16,359 nucleotides of DNA from JAFGKM01 sp964403465 (GCA_964403465.1 CAYOFY010000032.1:1-16359), one strand, 5' to 3'. Counted from the stretch's first letter, positions 6,365 through 14,852 are shown. Translations and numbers: made by a program. The notes: generated by a model not told the origin, from the sequence alone.

Positions 6365-7691
6365 CTCCCCGCTCCTTGTAATTTCTGAACATGTCAAATG
6401 ACGCGCATCCCGGAGAAAGCAGTACTATATCCCCGGAGGATGCGTTTTTAAAACCGATACGCACCGCTTCTTCCATACTGTTGACCGGTCGTACAGGTAT
6501 TTTGCAGTTTTTGAATTCCGCCTGAAGGAATTCTTTGGCCTCACCGAGCAAAACCAGCAGTTTTACGCGGTTCTTGAAATGCGGGATGACGGACAAGAAT
6601 GAAATGTCCTTGTTCTGACCGCCCATGATAAGTATGGCATTGTTTTTTTCCTCAATGCTTGAGAGGGCGTTTATGACAGAATGGGGATTTGTGGACTTGG
6701 AATCATTTATGAACAATACCCCTTTTATCTCCGCGACCTTTTCCAGGCGGTGGGGCAGGGGGGTGAATTCATACACGGCTTCCCTTATGGTGTTTCTGTC
6801 TATCCCGCATATAAGTCCTGTGAGAACAGATGCCATCACGTTTTCGGAATTTCCCTTTCCCCACAGGTTTGTCCTGTCAATCTCAATGATGCCTCCGGTA
6901 TCTTCGCTCATATTTGAAAAAACAACGTTTCCGTTCAGATAGACGCCCTTTTCAATCATATTCTCCCGGCTGAAAAAGAATTTCCTGGATTTCAGGTCTC
7001 TTGCAATGCTTCTGCAGTAACTGTCGTCGTGGTTCAGTACGGCGAAGTTATCCATGCCCTGATTTGCAAAAACCCGCTTCTTGGCATCCACGTAATTTTC
7101 CATGGACAGATGTCTGTCAAAATGATCCTCGGCAATATTGAGCAGACATGCCACAAGAGGTCTGAACGTCCTTGTTTTTTCAAGCTGGAAACTGCTGATC
7201 TCAAGTACCACCCATGTGTCAGCATCCAGTCGGTCAAGTTCTCCAATGAACGTGTTGCCTATGTTGCCGCATACGACCGACGGCAGACCTGCTTTCATGA
7301 AGATTGCCCCGGTCAGTGCAGTCGTCGTGGTCTTGCCGTCTGTACCGGTGACCGCAATAATTTTTTTGGTCGGCGAGAACGCAAAGGCAAGTTCAATCTC
7401 GCTGATAACCGGGATTTTTCTATTCTCAGCGTACATTATGGGAAGACTCTTATCCGGAACGCCGGGGCTGGATACAAGCAGTTCGGCCCCTTCCATGAAT
7501 TTTTCGGTGTGTCCTCCGATTTCCGTTCTTATGCCTTTTGTCTCAAGTTCAGCCGCAGATTTCTTTACCTGTTCCGTTGCCGCGTTTTCCGTAACATAGA
7601 CAAGGGCTCCTCTTTTCGCAAGGAAAAACGCGGTATCAACACCTGTCTTGCCCATGCCTGCAACAGCAATCTTCCTGTTCTTTATTTCCAT
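6330..7691 (-). CDS. murD: UDP-N-acetylmuramoyl-L-alanine--D-glutamate ligase
   Basis: MurD uses ATP to add D-glutamate to UDP-MurNAc-L-Ala in the cytosol. The 453-residue protein shows the Mur-ligase order: an N-terminal Rossmann domain starting KIAVAGMGKTG (7-17); the ATP-binding P-loop AVTGTDGKTTTT (113-124); EISSFQLE (164-171); the N/H region NIAEDHFDRH (185-194); LPHRLE (312-317), the Mur-ligase H-R-E motif; INDSKSTNP (328-336); and the C-terminal LLSPGCASFDMF (424-435), which is characteristic of MurD. The segment usually written as GxHNxxN appears as GKGNSEN (278-284), without the histidine. That is a small deviation in an otherwise normal enzyme. A 60-base gap with a hairpin repeat separates it from mraY, the longest gap in the cluster. 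Its ribosome site (AAAGAG) is modest. Confidence 0.95.
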   Translation of the reverse strand: MEIKNRKIAVAGMGKTGVDTAFFLAKRGALVYVTENAATEQVKKSAAELETKGIRTEIGGHTEKFMEGAELLVSSPGVPDKSLPIMYAENRKIPVISEIELAFAFSPTKKIIAVTGTDGKTTTTALTGAIFMKAGLPSVVCGNIGNTFIGELDRLDADTWVVLEISSFQLEKTRTFRPLVACLLNIAEDHFDRHLSMENYVDAKKRVFANQGMDNFAVLNHDDSYCRSIARDLKSRKFFFSRENMIEKGVYLNGNVVFSNMSEDTGGIIEIDRTNLWGKGNSENVMASVLTGLICGIDRNTIREAVYEFTPLPHRLEKVAEIKGVLFINDSKSTNPHSVINALSSIEEKNNAILIMGGQNKDISFLSVIPHFKNRVKLLVLLGEAKEFLQAEFKNCKIPVRPVNSMEEAVRIGFKNASSGDIVLLSPGCASFDMFRNYKERGDAFKKAVNSSL

Positions 7692-7716
7692 TTCAACTCT
7701 TTCATGCCCTCTTTTT

Positions 7717-7748
7717 CCCTCGCCCGGGGGAAGGGAAAATAGCGAGGG
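7717..7748. repeat. GC-rich hairpin repeat between mraY and murD
   Basis: CCCTCGC (7717-7723) pairs with GCGAGGG (7742-7748). A competing inner stem can form between the AGGGAAAA and TTTTCCCT segments on the minus-strand transcript. On that strand the second arm runs into AAAAAGAGGG, so it is not a terminator. The sequence resembles the element at 4160-4183. It may alter translation or RNA stability of murD within the operon. Confidence 0.5.
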
Positions 7749-7751
7749 GAA

Positions 7752-8822
7752 TTATCTGACTTTAAGCGTCATGAGTGTGAACAGAGCAAAGATAATGCCC
7801 AGTATCCAGAACCTCACAATCACCTTCGGTTCAGGAATCCCCCTGAGTTCAAAATGATGGTGAATGGGAGTCATGAGAAATACCCTCTTGCCCCTCGTCT
7901 TGAACGACGCTACCTGGATGATAACGGAAAATGCTTCCATGAAAAAGATGCCTCCGACAATGATCAGGGAAAGTTCCTGTTTCACTATGATTGCAAGCAG
8001 TCCTATTATACCGCCCAGCATGAGCGAACCCGTATCCCCCATGAAGATTTCCGCGGGATAGCAGTTGTACCACAGGAATCCGAGAGATGACCCTACGAGC
8101 GCTCCCGAGAATACCGTTACTTCCTCAGTCCCTTTTATGAAGGGTATATTCAGATATTGCGCAAATTTTATATTGCCGGCGATATACGATATGGCACCAT
8201 AGGTGAGGGCAACCATGAGCACTGAGGCGATAGCGAGCCCATCCATCCCATCAGTCAGGTTTACCGCGTTTGATGTGGCTACTATGACAAGGGTTGCAAA
8301 AAGAATGTAATATGCACCCAGGGGAATTATTATTTTTTTGAAAAACGGCAGATATATTGATGTGTTGAAATTCAGTCCGTAGCGGTAGTACAGGATTGTC
8401 CCCACAATAAACCCGATACCTATCTGTCCCAGTATCTTTATCAGAGGCCGGAGTCCCTTATGACTCTGCCGGCGGAGTTTTATGTAGTCGTCCCAGAAGC
8501 CGAGGGACGCCAGCCAGACTGACAGGAGTATCAGAAGGAGGGTGTAGGTGTTCTTCAGGTCGCTCCATAAGAGGACGGAGATGAGGAGACTGCCGATTAT
8601 GAGCAAACCGCCCATTGTTGGGGTTTTTTCTTTGCTGTCCTGTCTGAAATTGAGCATGTTTGGATGGCAGAGGTGCTTGAGGGCTGAAATTACCTTCCAT
8701 CCGAAGATGATTGAAATAAAAAGGGATGTCAGAGTGGCAAGAACAGTCCTGACCGTTACATACCTGAATACGTTAAAGCCAAACCAGTATTGCGTAAAGT
8801 GATAGAGAATTTTATATAGCAT
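7752..8822 (-). CDS. mraY: Phospho-N-acetylmuramoyl-pentapeptide-transferase
   Basis: MraY moves phospho-MurNAc-pentapeptide from UDP to undecaprenyl phosphate, making lipid I on the inner face of the membrane. The 356-residue protein has about ten membrane segments and every family hallmark: TPTMGGLL (67-74); the metal-binding pair D111-D112 in DDYIKLRRQSHKGL; NAVNLTDGMDGLA (185-197); the active-site aspartate D263 in PAEIFMGDTGSL; and the HHHFE loop (321-325) after MTPI. The length is normal for the family. The start codon lies one base after the murF stop, with GGGAG five bases before the ATG, so translation is probably coupled to murF. Confidence 0.97.
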   Translation of the reverse strand: MLYKILYHFTQYWFGFNVFRYVTVRTVLATLTSLFISIIFGWKVISALKHLCHPNMLNFRQDSKEKTPTMGGLLIIGSLLISVLLWSDLKNTYTLLLILLSVWLASLGFWDDYIKLRRQSHKGLRPLIKILGQIGIGFIVGTILYYRYGLNFNTSIYLPFFKKIIIPLGAYYILFATLVIVATSNAVNLTDGMDGLAIASVLMVALTYGAISYIAGNIKFAQYLNIPFIKGTEEVTVFSGALVGSSLGFLWYNCYPAEIFMGDTGSLMLGGIIGLLAIIVKQELSLIIVGGIFFMEAFSVIIQVASFKTRGKRVFLMTPIHHHFELRGIPEPKVIVRFWILGIIFALFTLMTLKVR

Positions 8823-8823
8823 G

Positions 8824-9969
8824 TCATCTCCCGTATTTTTCGTAAAGATAATCGGTGATTCTTTCCATCTTCATAATCCTTGAACCTTTGACCAGTATGG
8901 CATCGCCCTTTCTTACGATTCCTGACAGATGCTTGTTCACGTCTTCAACATTTTCAAAATGCCTGCATTCGGAACCGGCCGCTTTGCGTATGATTCTGCT
9001 TTCCTCTCCGAATGTGATGACTGTGTCTATGTCCAGATTCTTGATGACAGTCCCCGTATTATGATGGAAGAAGGACGAGAATCTTCCCAGTTCGGCCATG
9101 TCTCCGAGAACCACTATTTTTCTTTTGAAATCCTTTCTGCTGAAGTTGCACAGTGCTGACCTGAGCGAGTTGGGGTTGCAATTATATGTTTCGTCTATGA
9201 TTGTAATATCAGGCAGGCTATGAATCAAGCCCCGTCCGGGCAGGGGGGTNNNNNNNNNNNNNNNNNNNNNNNNNNNNNNNNNNNNNNNNNNNNNNNNNNN
9301 NNNNNNNNNNNNNNNNNNNNNNNNNNNNNNNNNNNNNNNNNNNNNNNNNGATTTTGCCTCTGCTATTGCGTATTCGTTTTTGAAGAAACCGATGTGGGCC
9401 GAGGCGGTATTTGTTATCACTCCTGCCTGCGCTCCCGCTATCTCTCCGAGGTACCGCAGCTCATCTTTCTTGTTCATGCCCATTTCAAGTATGCAAAAAT
9501 CAGTTTTATTGTCAAGATTGAATATGGAAAGAGGAAGCCCTATTTCATTGTTGAAATTGCCCTCGGTTGCCCTTACGCTGTAACGGACCGAAAGTGTTTT
9601 TCTCAGGAATTCTTTCGTGGTTGTTTTCCCATCGCTTCCGGTTATCCCTATCAGGTATGAATCAAATTCCTTCCTGTAACCTTTCGCTATGTCGCCAAGA
9701 GCTTTCAGGGAATTCCTGACGGTTATTATTTTTTTTCCCCGGAAGACAGAATCCGCTGTAACTATTGCGGCAATGGCCCCTTTCTGAAAGGCGGAGTCTA
9801 TGAAGTGGTTTCCGTCAAAATTTTCACCTTTGAGGGCGATGAATACCTCGTTTTTCTTTATGGTGCGGGTATCGGTTGAAATACCGCAGCAGGATTTCTT
9901 GAGGAGTTTTATGTCGGTGGCCTTTCCGCTGCACCACCTTGCTATCTTCTCAAGTTTCACATTTTCCAT
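8824..9969 (-). CDS. murF: UDP-N-acetylmuramoyl-tripeptide--D-alanyl-D-alanine ligase
   Basis: MurF adds D-Ala-D-Ala to the UDP-MurNAc-tripeptide, finishing the cytosolic precursor. Readable parts are the N-terminal substrate domain (GISTDTRTIKKNEVFIALKG, 29-48), the P-loop GITGSDGKTTTKE (108-120), NFNNEIGLPLS (138-148), EMGMN (162-166) and NTASAHIGFF (187-196). After the gap come PLPGRG, IIDETYNCNPNS and the C-terminal DMAELG and LVKGSR motifs. The 100-base N run (9250-9349) removes the end of the ATP domain, including the carbamylated-lysine neighbourhood. The family normally has about 110 residues there, so the gap is under-sized; the listed length of 381 compares with about 450 for the family. 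The ATG follows the murE stop codon with no gap and has no clear ribosome site, which suggests translational coupling. Confidence 0.95.
   Translation of the reverse strand: MENVKLEKIARWCSGKATDIKLLKKSCCGISTDTRTIKKNEVFIALKGENFDGNHFIDSAFQKGAIAAIVTADSVFRGKKIITVRNSLKALGDIAKGYRKEFDSYLIGITGSDGKTTTKEFLRKTLSVRYSVRATEGNFNNEIGLPLSIFNLDNKTDFCILEMGMNKKDELRYLGEIAGAQAGVITNTASAHIGFFKNEYAIAEAKXXXXXXXXXXXXXXXXXXXXXXXXXXXXXXXXXXTPLPGRGLIHSLPDITIIDETYNCNPNSLRSALCNFSRKDFKRKIVVLGDMAELGRFSSFFHHNTGTVIKNLDIDTVITFGEESRIIRKAAGSECRHFENVEDVNKHLSGIVRKGDAILVKGSRIMKMERITDYLYEKYGR
9250..9349. other. Assembly gap (100 N) inside murF
   Basis: Exactly 100 undetermined bases. The murF frame continues across it, but the conserved blocks on each side are normally separated by roughly 110 residues, so about 330 bases are probably missing. 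Confidence 0.95.
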
Positions 9970-11469
9970 TTAGATGCCGTTTTTCAGTGCCTTTATTGCC
10001 CTTTTAGCCTCTTCCCTGTCATCAAAGGGTATGACCGTGTTTTTCATTATCTGGAATGTTTCATGACCCTTGCCGGCAATGAGGACGCAGTCATTTTCAC
10101 CGGCCATGGAGATAGCTTCCCTGATCGCCCTTTTCCTGTCCGGAATGGAGACGTATTTCTTCCTGAGATAGAAAGGTATCCCGCGTTCCACCTCCCTTAT
10201 GATGTCCTCAGGATTTTCGGAGCGCGGGTTGTCCGAGGTTATGAAGACTATATCGGCCATTCTGACTGCAACGTTTCCCATGAGAGGTCTTTTGCTCCTG
10301 TCCCTGTCTCCCCCGCATCCGAAGACAAGTATAATACGCCCGGGATTCAGTTCTTTTACGGATCTCAAAAGATTGGTCAGGGCATGGTGGGTGTGTGCAT
10401 AGTCAACTATCACATCAAAATTCTGTCCCTCGTTTACCGATTCAAACCTGCCGGGAACCGAGGATATGAGCATTAACGACTCTTTCAATACTTCGGGCTG
10501 GATATTCTGGGAGACGGCGAATGCTATGCCGGCAAGCGTATTATAGATATTGCCCAATCCGCGTATCTTCGTGCGGAAATCCATCTTTTTGCCGTTTATC
10601 TCCACCGTCAGGCGGTTTCCATCCCGTTGCACCCCGTAATCAAGAAGTCTTATGTCTGCGCTGTTTTTCCCGAACGTCATGCAATTGATAGAATTTTTTC
10701 TGAGACACTTTATGAAATGTCCCGCGTAGGCGTCATCGCAATTTATGATACCAACCTTTTTCTCTTTCTCGCTTTCTTTCAAATAATGACTGAAGAATTT
10801 CATCTTTGCATGGAGATAGTTTCTGAAATTCTTGTGGTAGTCAAGATGTTCGTGAGGGGCTATGTTCATAAGGATGCCCGCATCGAAATGCAGTTTGGAA
10901 ATTCGTCCCTGTTCTATCCCGTGAGACGACACTTCCATTACCGCGGCCCGGCACCCTTCATCAATCATGTCAGCAAGGAGTTTTTGAAGGTCAAGCGATT
11001 CAGGGGTCGTATTTGTGGAACTGATTGTACGTTCTCCCACCTGGTAGGAGATGGTTCCTACAAGACCGCATTTGTTGCCCGTATGTTCAAAAATCCGTTT
11101 TATGATGTAAGAAGTCGTGGTTTTGCCATTTGTTCCTGTGATTCCGACCAATTTGAGTTTCTTTGACGGATGCCCGTAAAATTCCGTCGCAAGTGCATGC
11201 AGGGCCTTGCGTGTGTCGTCAACCATGATTTCAGATACATCGGAGGGAAGTACTGCGCTCTTGCGGTTTACGATGATTATCTTTGCGCCTCTTGCCGTTG
11301 CGTCGTTTATGAACTGGTGCCCGTCAGAAGAGGTGCCTTTCAAGGCGACGAAAATGAAATTCTCTTTTATTTTTCGGGAATCGTATGCAATTCCTTCAAC
11401 CTCAATGTTGACGAGGTTGGCGGGAACCTTTCTTAAATCAAGTACCTTTATGAGTTCTTTGATTTTCAT
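9970..11469 (-). CDS. murE: UDP-N-acetylmuramoyl-L-alanyl-D-glutamate--meso-diaminopimelate ligase
   Basis: MurE adds the third stem-peptide residue in the cytosol. The 499-residue protein has an N-terminal UMAG-binding domain (AYDSRKIKENFIFVALKG, 28-45), the P-loop GITGTNGKTTTS (109-120), TTPES (154-158), EVSSHGIEQGR (179-189), the probable carbamylated lysine near K222 in LHAKMKFF, and VDYAHTHHAL (355-364). The C-terminal domain carries DNPR (413-416) and GKGHE (466-470). DNPR is the signature of the meso-diaminopimelate-specific enzymes, so the cell wall should be DAP-type. The family usually has DYAHTPDAL; the HH here is a mild variant. The ATG overlaps the ftsI stop codon as ATGA, and the murE stop directly abuts the murF ATG. 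Confidence 0.96.
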   Translation of the reverse strand: MKIKELIKVLDLRKVPANLVNIEVEGIAYDSRKIKENFIFVALKGTSSDGHQFINDATARGAKIIIVNRKSAVLPSDVSEIMVDDTRKALHALATEFYGHPSKKLKLVGITGTNGKTTTSYIIKRIFEHTGNKCGLVGTISYQVGERTISSTNTTPESLDLQKLLADMIDEGCRAAVMEVSSHGIEQGRISKLHFDAGILMNIAPHEHLDYHKNFRNYLHAKMKFFSHYLKESEKEKKVGIINCDDAYAGHFIKCLRKNSINCMTFGKNSADIRLLDYGVQRDGNRLTVEINGKKMDFRTKIRGLGNIYNTLAGIAFAVSQNIQPEVLKESLMLISSVPGRFESVNEGQNFDVIVDYAHTHHALTNLLRSVKELNPGRIILVFGCGGDRDRSKRPLMGNVAVRMADIVFITSDNPRSENPEDIIREVERGIPFYLRKKYVSIPDRKRAIREAISMAGENDCVLIAGKGHETFQIMKNTVIPFDDREEAKRAIKALKNGI

Positions 11470-13217
11470 GTCTTTGGTTTCATGACTATCTTATAGTCTT
11501 CTGCTTCAGGCGCAGGAGGTATGTTGTTGTGTTGCAGGGTTCTCCAGAGTATGTTTCTGAAGGCCGGAGCGGCAACGAGTCCGCCGTAGTAAATCGGTTT
11601 CGGCTCGTCAACCTTTACCAGAAGAAGCATCCTCGCTTCAGGGTCGTTCAAGAAACCGATGAAGGAAGCAACATACCTGTCTTTTGAATAATTGCCGTCC
11701 ACTATTTTCTGTGCCGTGCCCGTTTTGCCACCTATTCTGTATCCCGGGATATTTGCAAGGGGTGCCGTGCCAGACGGTCCGGTGACCGCCTCCAGTATCT
11801 CCTTGAGGGTGTTGCATGTGCTTTCTGAAAGGATTCTCTGCCTGATTTTATCCTTGAAGATGGTTATTTTTTCAGAACCCGGGCCCCTGATTTCCTTCAA
11901 TACGTGCGGGTTTATCACATATCCGCCGTTGGCTATCACCCCCAGGGCGCAAATACTTTGCAGGGAGTTTATCCCGACTTCCTGTCCGATGGGAACCGCG
12001 GTTATTGAATATCCCGACCATTTATTGAGCGGCCTCAGAATTCCGGGTATTTCGCCAGGAAGGTCAATTTCCGTTGGTAAACCGAATCGGAAATTCCTGC
12101 AGTACTCGTATAACTTACTTTCGCCGAGTTCCATCGCCATCTTTACAGTACCTATGTTGCTTGATTTCTCAATAACCTCGGCCACCGTGAGTTTGCCGTA
12201 AGGATGTACATCCCGCAGGTAATGGTTTCTGACAAACCAGATTCCATTTTCGCAGAATATCACGTTCTTCGGGTTAAAGATTCCTTCTTCAATTGCGGCC
12301 GCGGCAGTCACTATCTTGAAGGTTGAACCTGGTTCAAAAAGATCCGTCACGGCCCTGTTTCTCCTGTCCGAATCGCTGTAAAGATCTGGTTTGTTGGGAT
12401 CGTAGTCGGGCATATTTCCAAGGGCAAGAATCTCGCCTGTATCATAGTCAAGCAGAATTGCCGAAACACTCTTGGCGTGATACTTTTCATAAACCTTTGA
12501 TATCTCCTCCTCGACTATGAATTGCAGGTCGGAGTCTATTGTCAGGCATAGGTCCTTCCCCTGCCTGGGGAGTGCAAGTTTTTTCTCAACGGAGTATACC
12601 AGTTCTCCGGAACCGTCTTTCAGGAAGAGAGAAATTCCTTTTTCGCCCTGGAGAAGACTGTTGTAGTAGAACTCTATTCCTTCAAGCCCATACCCGTCAG
12701 TACCTGCAAATCCGACTATATGACAGGCGAGTTTTTCGTTGGGATAGACGCGCTTGTACCCCGGCAGGAAAACCGTTCCGGGCAAATCTGCCGACACTAT
12801 TGCGGTATATTCTTCCACGGAAAGTTCCTTCTTAATCAGCGGGTATCTTTGCCCGATTTTATTTGCAATCTCTTCGGGGTTTATCTCCAGAAGTGAAGAG
12901 AGTTCCTTTTTCAATCGTTCTGTATAGCCGGGTTCTTTCTTCACATGGTGTTTCACTTCCCATGAGTCAATGTACAGGGAGTAGAAAGGAACGCTCATTG
13001 CGAGAATTTTTCCATTTCTGTCATAGATGTTGCCACGCGGAACAGGGACTTCTATCTTCGCGTATTTGCCGTTTGTGTCATCTGGCGGGTTGACAAGCTG
13101 AATCTTGCAGAGATAGAACAGGACGAGCAGAAACAAGGCGGCAAAAGTGAGTTGCGCGCTCAGCAACCTCACTGTAAAAGGCTCTTTTTCAGCGGGTACC
13201 TGCTTCAGCCGTATCAT
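11466..13217 (-). CDS. ftsI: Septal peptidoglycan transpeptidase FtsI (PBP3, class B PBP)
   Basis: FtsI cross-links septal peptidoglycan in the periplasm and partners FtsW. The 583-residue protein has one N-terminal membrane anchor (about residues 18-38), then the class B pedestal motif RGNIYDRNG (61-69), and the transpeptidase domain. Its catalytic motifs are all present: S298-T-F-K301 (nucleophile serine S298), S352-S-N354, and K498-T-G-T501. There are no C-terminal PASTA domains, unlike spore-former SpoVD or Gram-positive PBP2x types, and the length matches Gram-negative FtsI. The start overlaps ftsL by 29 bases, with GGAAAGG upstream. The stop overlaps the murE start as ATGA. Confidence 0.95.
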   Translation of the reverse strand: MIRLKQVPAEKEPFTVRLLSAQLTFAALFLLVLFYLCKIQLVNPPDDTNGKYAKIEVPVPRGNIYDRNGKILAMSVPFYSLYIDSWEVKHHVKKEPGYTERLKKELSSLLEINPEEIANKIGQRYPLIKKELSVEEYTAIVSADLPGTVFLPGYKRVYPNEKLACHIVGFAGTDGYGLEGIEFYYNSLLQGEKGISLFLKDGSGELVYSVEKKLALPRQGKDLCLTIDSDLQFIVEEEISKVYEKYHAKSVSAILLDYDTGEILALGNMPDYDPNKPDLYSDSDRRNRAVTDLFEPGSTFKIVTAAAAIEEGIFNPKNVIFCENGIWFVRNHYLRDVHPYGKLTVAEVIEKSSNIGTVKMAMELGESKLYEYCRNFRFGLPTEIDLPGEIPGILRPLNKWSGYSITAVPIGQEVGINSLQSICALGVIANGGYVINPHVLKEIRGPGSEKITIFKDKIRQRILSESTCNTLKEILEAVTGPSGTAPLANIPGYRIGGKTGTAQKIVDGNYSKDRYVASFIGFLNDPEARMLLLVKVDEPKPIYYGGLVAAPAFRNILWRTLQHNNIPPAPEAEDYKIVMKPKT

Positions 13218-13521
13218 TACTGTTGCCTTTCCGGTTATCGTCCGTATCTATATCAACGTAGCACCATTCCGAGGGGCTTACCAGTTCAATATTGCATGTT
13301 TTAGCTGTCTGCAAAAGATTTTCCGGGGAAGATAGAGTCAGAATCTCAGCCTTGCAGTTCTTGTTTATCATGTTGAGCTCTTCAAATCTTTTTTTTGCGT
13401 CTTCCATCTTGTATCCTATGGCGACGAGTTTGCAGTATATGAACACGTAGGAGCATGACAGGATCCATATCAGGACCAGAGAAACCCCCAGGGTGGATAA
13501 CGAAAATCTTTTTCTCCTCAT
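13189..13521 (-). CDS. ftsL: FtsL-like cell division protein
   Basis: This is a 110-residue bitopic protein: a short basic N-terminus (MRRKRF), one membrane segment at about residues 9-31, then a region that looks coiled-coil (KMEDAKKRFEELNMINK) and a short hydrophilic tail. FtsL sequences diverge strongly, so the call rests on size, topology and the conserved position between rsmH and ftsI. FtsL forms a complex with FtsB/FtsQ that activates FtsWI. I chose ATG 13521, which overlaps the rsmH stop as ATGA. GTG 13533 is an alternative that adds four residues, with AGGAG 15 bases upstream. The predicted extracytoplasmic part holds several cysteines (in NKNCKAE, AKTCNIE and SEWCYVD), unusual for FtsL. 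The gene overlaps ftsI by 29 bases. Confidence 0.75.
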   Translation of the reverse strand: MRRKRFSLSTLGVSLVLIWILSCSYVFIYCKLVAIGYKMEDAKKRFEELNMINKNCKAEILTLSSPENLLQTAKTCNIELVSPSEWCYVDIDTDDNRKGNSNDTAEAGTR

Positions 13522-14378
13522 TTCCTCTCGCACGCTCTCAGTTTTGCGCTCCTGCTTTCCGGGTTTACAGAGAGTTCTCTTTCATCCGCGGTAACGGGTT
13601 TTTTCGTCAGAATACGCAATTTTTCATTTTCGCGAAAAAAATGTTTTACAATCCTATCCTCAATTGAATGAAATGAAATTACAACAAGCCGTCCACCTCT
13701 CTTGAGCACCTCTGCGGCCTTTATCAACCCCTGTCGTATTGTTTCCGTCTCATTGTTCGTTGCAATTCTCAGGGCCATGAAGAACTTGGTCGCCGGATGG
13801 ATCTTTGTCCTGTGTCTGCAGCGCTGCTTTATGAAATCAGCCAGCTCAATGGTTGTTTCGAATCTCTTTTCCTTTCTGCGTTCAACCAATGCATCAACGA
13901 TCTTTCTCGCCTTCCTTATCTCTCCGAGGTTCTCAAAAATCCAGATAAGGTCGTTCCTGCTCCACCTGTTTACTATTTCCCCTGCGGTCAGATCCGCTCC
14001 CCTGTCGTACCGCATGTCAATGGGACCTTCAATCTGGAAACTGAAACCGCGTTCGGCGTCTTTTATCTGGTCTGTTGAAAAACCAAGGTCCATCAGTATA
14101 CCGTCCACGCCGTCTATACCCTCGTTCCTGAGGGCCCCATCCATATTCTCATAACCGCATTGTATGGCTTTGAAGTTCTTGAAAGCCGTTAGTTCCCCTG
14201 ATACTGCCGCGATGGCATCGCCATCCTTGTCAAATCCGTACAGGCGTATATTCTTATTTGTTTCCAGCAGATACCTGCTGTGTCCGCCGTGACCGCATGT
14301 CGCATCCACATAGATTCCACCGTCTCTGGGGTCAAGATAATTCAGCACAGCCTCCTTCATCACGGGATAGTGCTCCAT
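13518..14378 (-). CDS. rsmH: 16S rRNA (cytosine(1402)-N(4))-methyltransferase
   Basis: RsmH methylates N4 of C1402 in the decoding centre of 16S rRNA using SAM. The protein begins MEHYPVMKEAVLNYL, the family's usual N-terminus. The SAM-binding motif DATCGHGGHSRYLL follows within the first 40 residues, then LMDLGFSTDQ, IHPATKFFMALRIATNNE, ISFHSIEDRIVK and, near the end, NPESRSAKLRACER. All are hallmarks of the family, and the length of 286 residues is slightly short but complete. ATG 14378 was preferred because GGAA lies about eight bases upstream. GTG 14384, which overlaps the mraZ stop codon, would add two residues and is a real alternative. Between mraZ and ftsL it is the usual second dcw gene. 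Confidence 0.95.
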   Translation of the reverse strand: MEHYPVMKEAVLNYLDPRDGGIYVDATCGHGGHSRYLLETNKNIRLYGFDKDGDAIAAVSGELTAFKNFKAIQCGYENMDGALRNEGIDGVDGILMDLGFSTDQIKDAERGFSFQIEGPIDMRYDRGADLTAGEIVNRWSRNDLIWIFENLGEIRKARKIVDALVERRKEKRFETTIELADFIKQRCRHRTKIHPATKFFMALRIATNNETETIRQGLIKAAEVLKRGGRLVVISFHSIEDRIVKHFFRENEKLRILTKKPVTADERELSVNPESRSAKLRACERK

Positions 14379-14380
14379 AT

Positions 14381-14821
14381 TCACATTTCCATCATTCTTT
14401 CCGAGATATCTTCATAAATCTTAAGAGAACTCTCGTAGTATTTGGACCATCTGTCCTCATCCCATAATTCAATTCTTGTCCCGGCGCCTATTATGACTAT
14501 ATTTTCTTTTATATCCGCATACGAGAGGAGGTTTGACGGTACGAGAATTCTGCCCTGCTTGTCCATATGGGACTGGAAAGCTCCCGAGAAAAAGAGGCGG
14601 GTGAATGTCCGCGGATTTCCCTTGGTGAAAGGAAGGTCTTTCAGTTTCGTGCTCTGGTTCTTCCACGCTTTCGCTGAAAAAATAAAAAGGCAGTTTTCAA
14701 GCCCCTTGGTAATATAGACATCCCCATTTCCCTTGTTGGAAAGGGAACCCCTCAATTTTGCCGGAATTACGATACGGCCCTGTTTATCTGTTCTTCCCCT
14801 AAATTCACCAAAATATACCAT
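14381..14821 (-). CDS. mraZ: Transcriptional regulator MraZ
   Basis: MraZ is a ring-forming DNA-binding protein that represses the dcw promoter in studied species. This 146-residue protein has the two tandem SpoVT-AbrB-like domains of the family. The first carries DKQGRIVIPAKLR (12-24) and the second DKQGRILVPSNL (87-98); the repeated DxxGRxxxP core is the family signature. It is the first gene of the dcw operon. The ATG has AAAAGGA about five bases upstream and starts only about 12 bases after the predicted transcription start. The inverted TTGGG-containing repeat at 14832-14852, inside the promoter, is the likely site of autoregulation. Confidence 0.96.
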   Translation of the reverse strand: MVYFGEFRGRTDKQGRIVIPAKLRGSLSNKGNGDVYITKGLENCLFIFSAKAWKNQSTKLKDLPFTKGNPRTFTRLFFSGAFQSHMDKQGRILVPSNLLSYADIKENIVIIGAGTRIELWDEDRWSKYYESSLKIYEDISERMMEM

Positions 14822-14831
14822 TTCATTCCTT

Positions 14832-14852
14832 TTGGGTATATTAAATACCCAA
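14832..14852. promoter_or_regulatory. Perfect inverted repeat over the mraZ -10: candidate MraZ operator
   Basis: The arms TTGGGTAT (14832-14839) and ATACCCAA (14845-14852) flank a five-base centre (14840-14844) that includes most of the -10 element. Each arm contains TGGG, the core of MraZ boxes known from enterobacteria. A third TTGGGA lies at 14878-14883, upstream of the -35. Known boxes are direct repeats of TGGG; here two face each other. Binding by MraZ is inference. Confidence 0.6.

Noticed and set aside
6365..6397. Earlier ftsW start at ATG 6397
   Set aside because: No ribosome site is seen; AAGGAG is placed correctly for ATG 6364.
7682..7705. Seven-residue reading frame (MKELKWK) overlapping the murD start
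   Set aside because: GAGGG lies only one base before its ATG, too close for efficient initiation, and such short frames are common by chance.
7029..7742. 237-codon plus-strand open frame antisense to murD
   Set aside because: It mirrors murD codons; the translation has no family features and runs through the intergenic repeat.
10627..11166. Long plus-strand open frame (179 codons) antisense to murE
   Set aside because: It is a shadow of murE, which has every conserved Mur-ligase motif; the plus-strand translation shows no recognisable motif.
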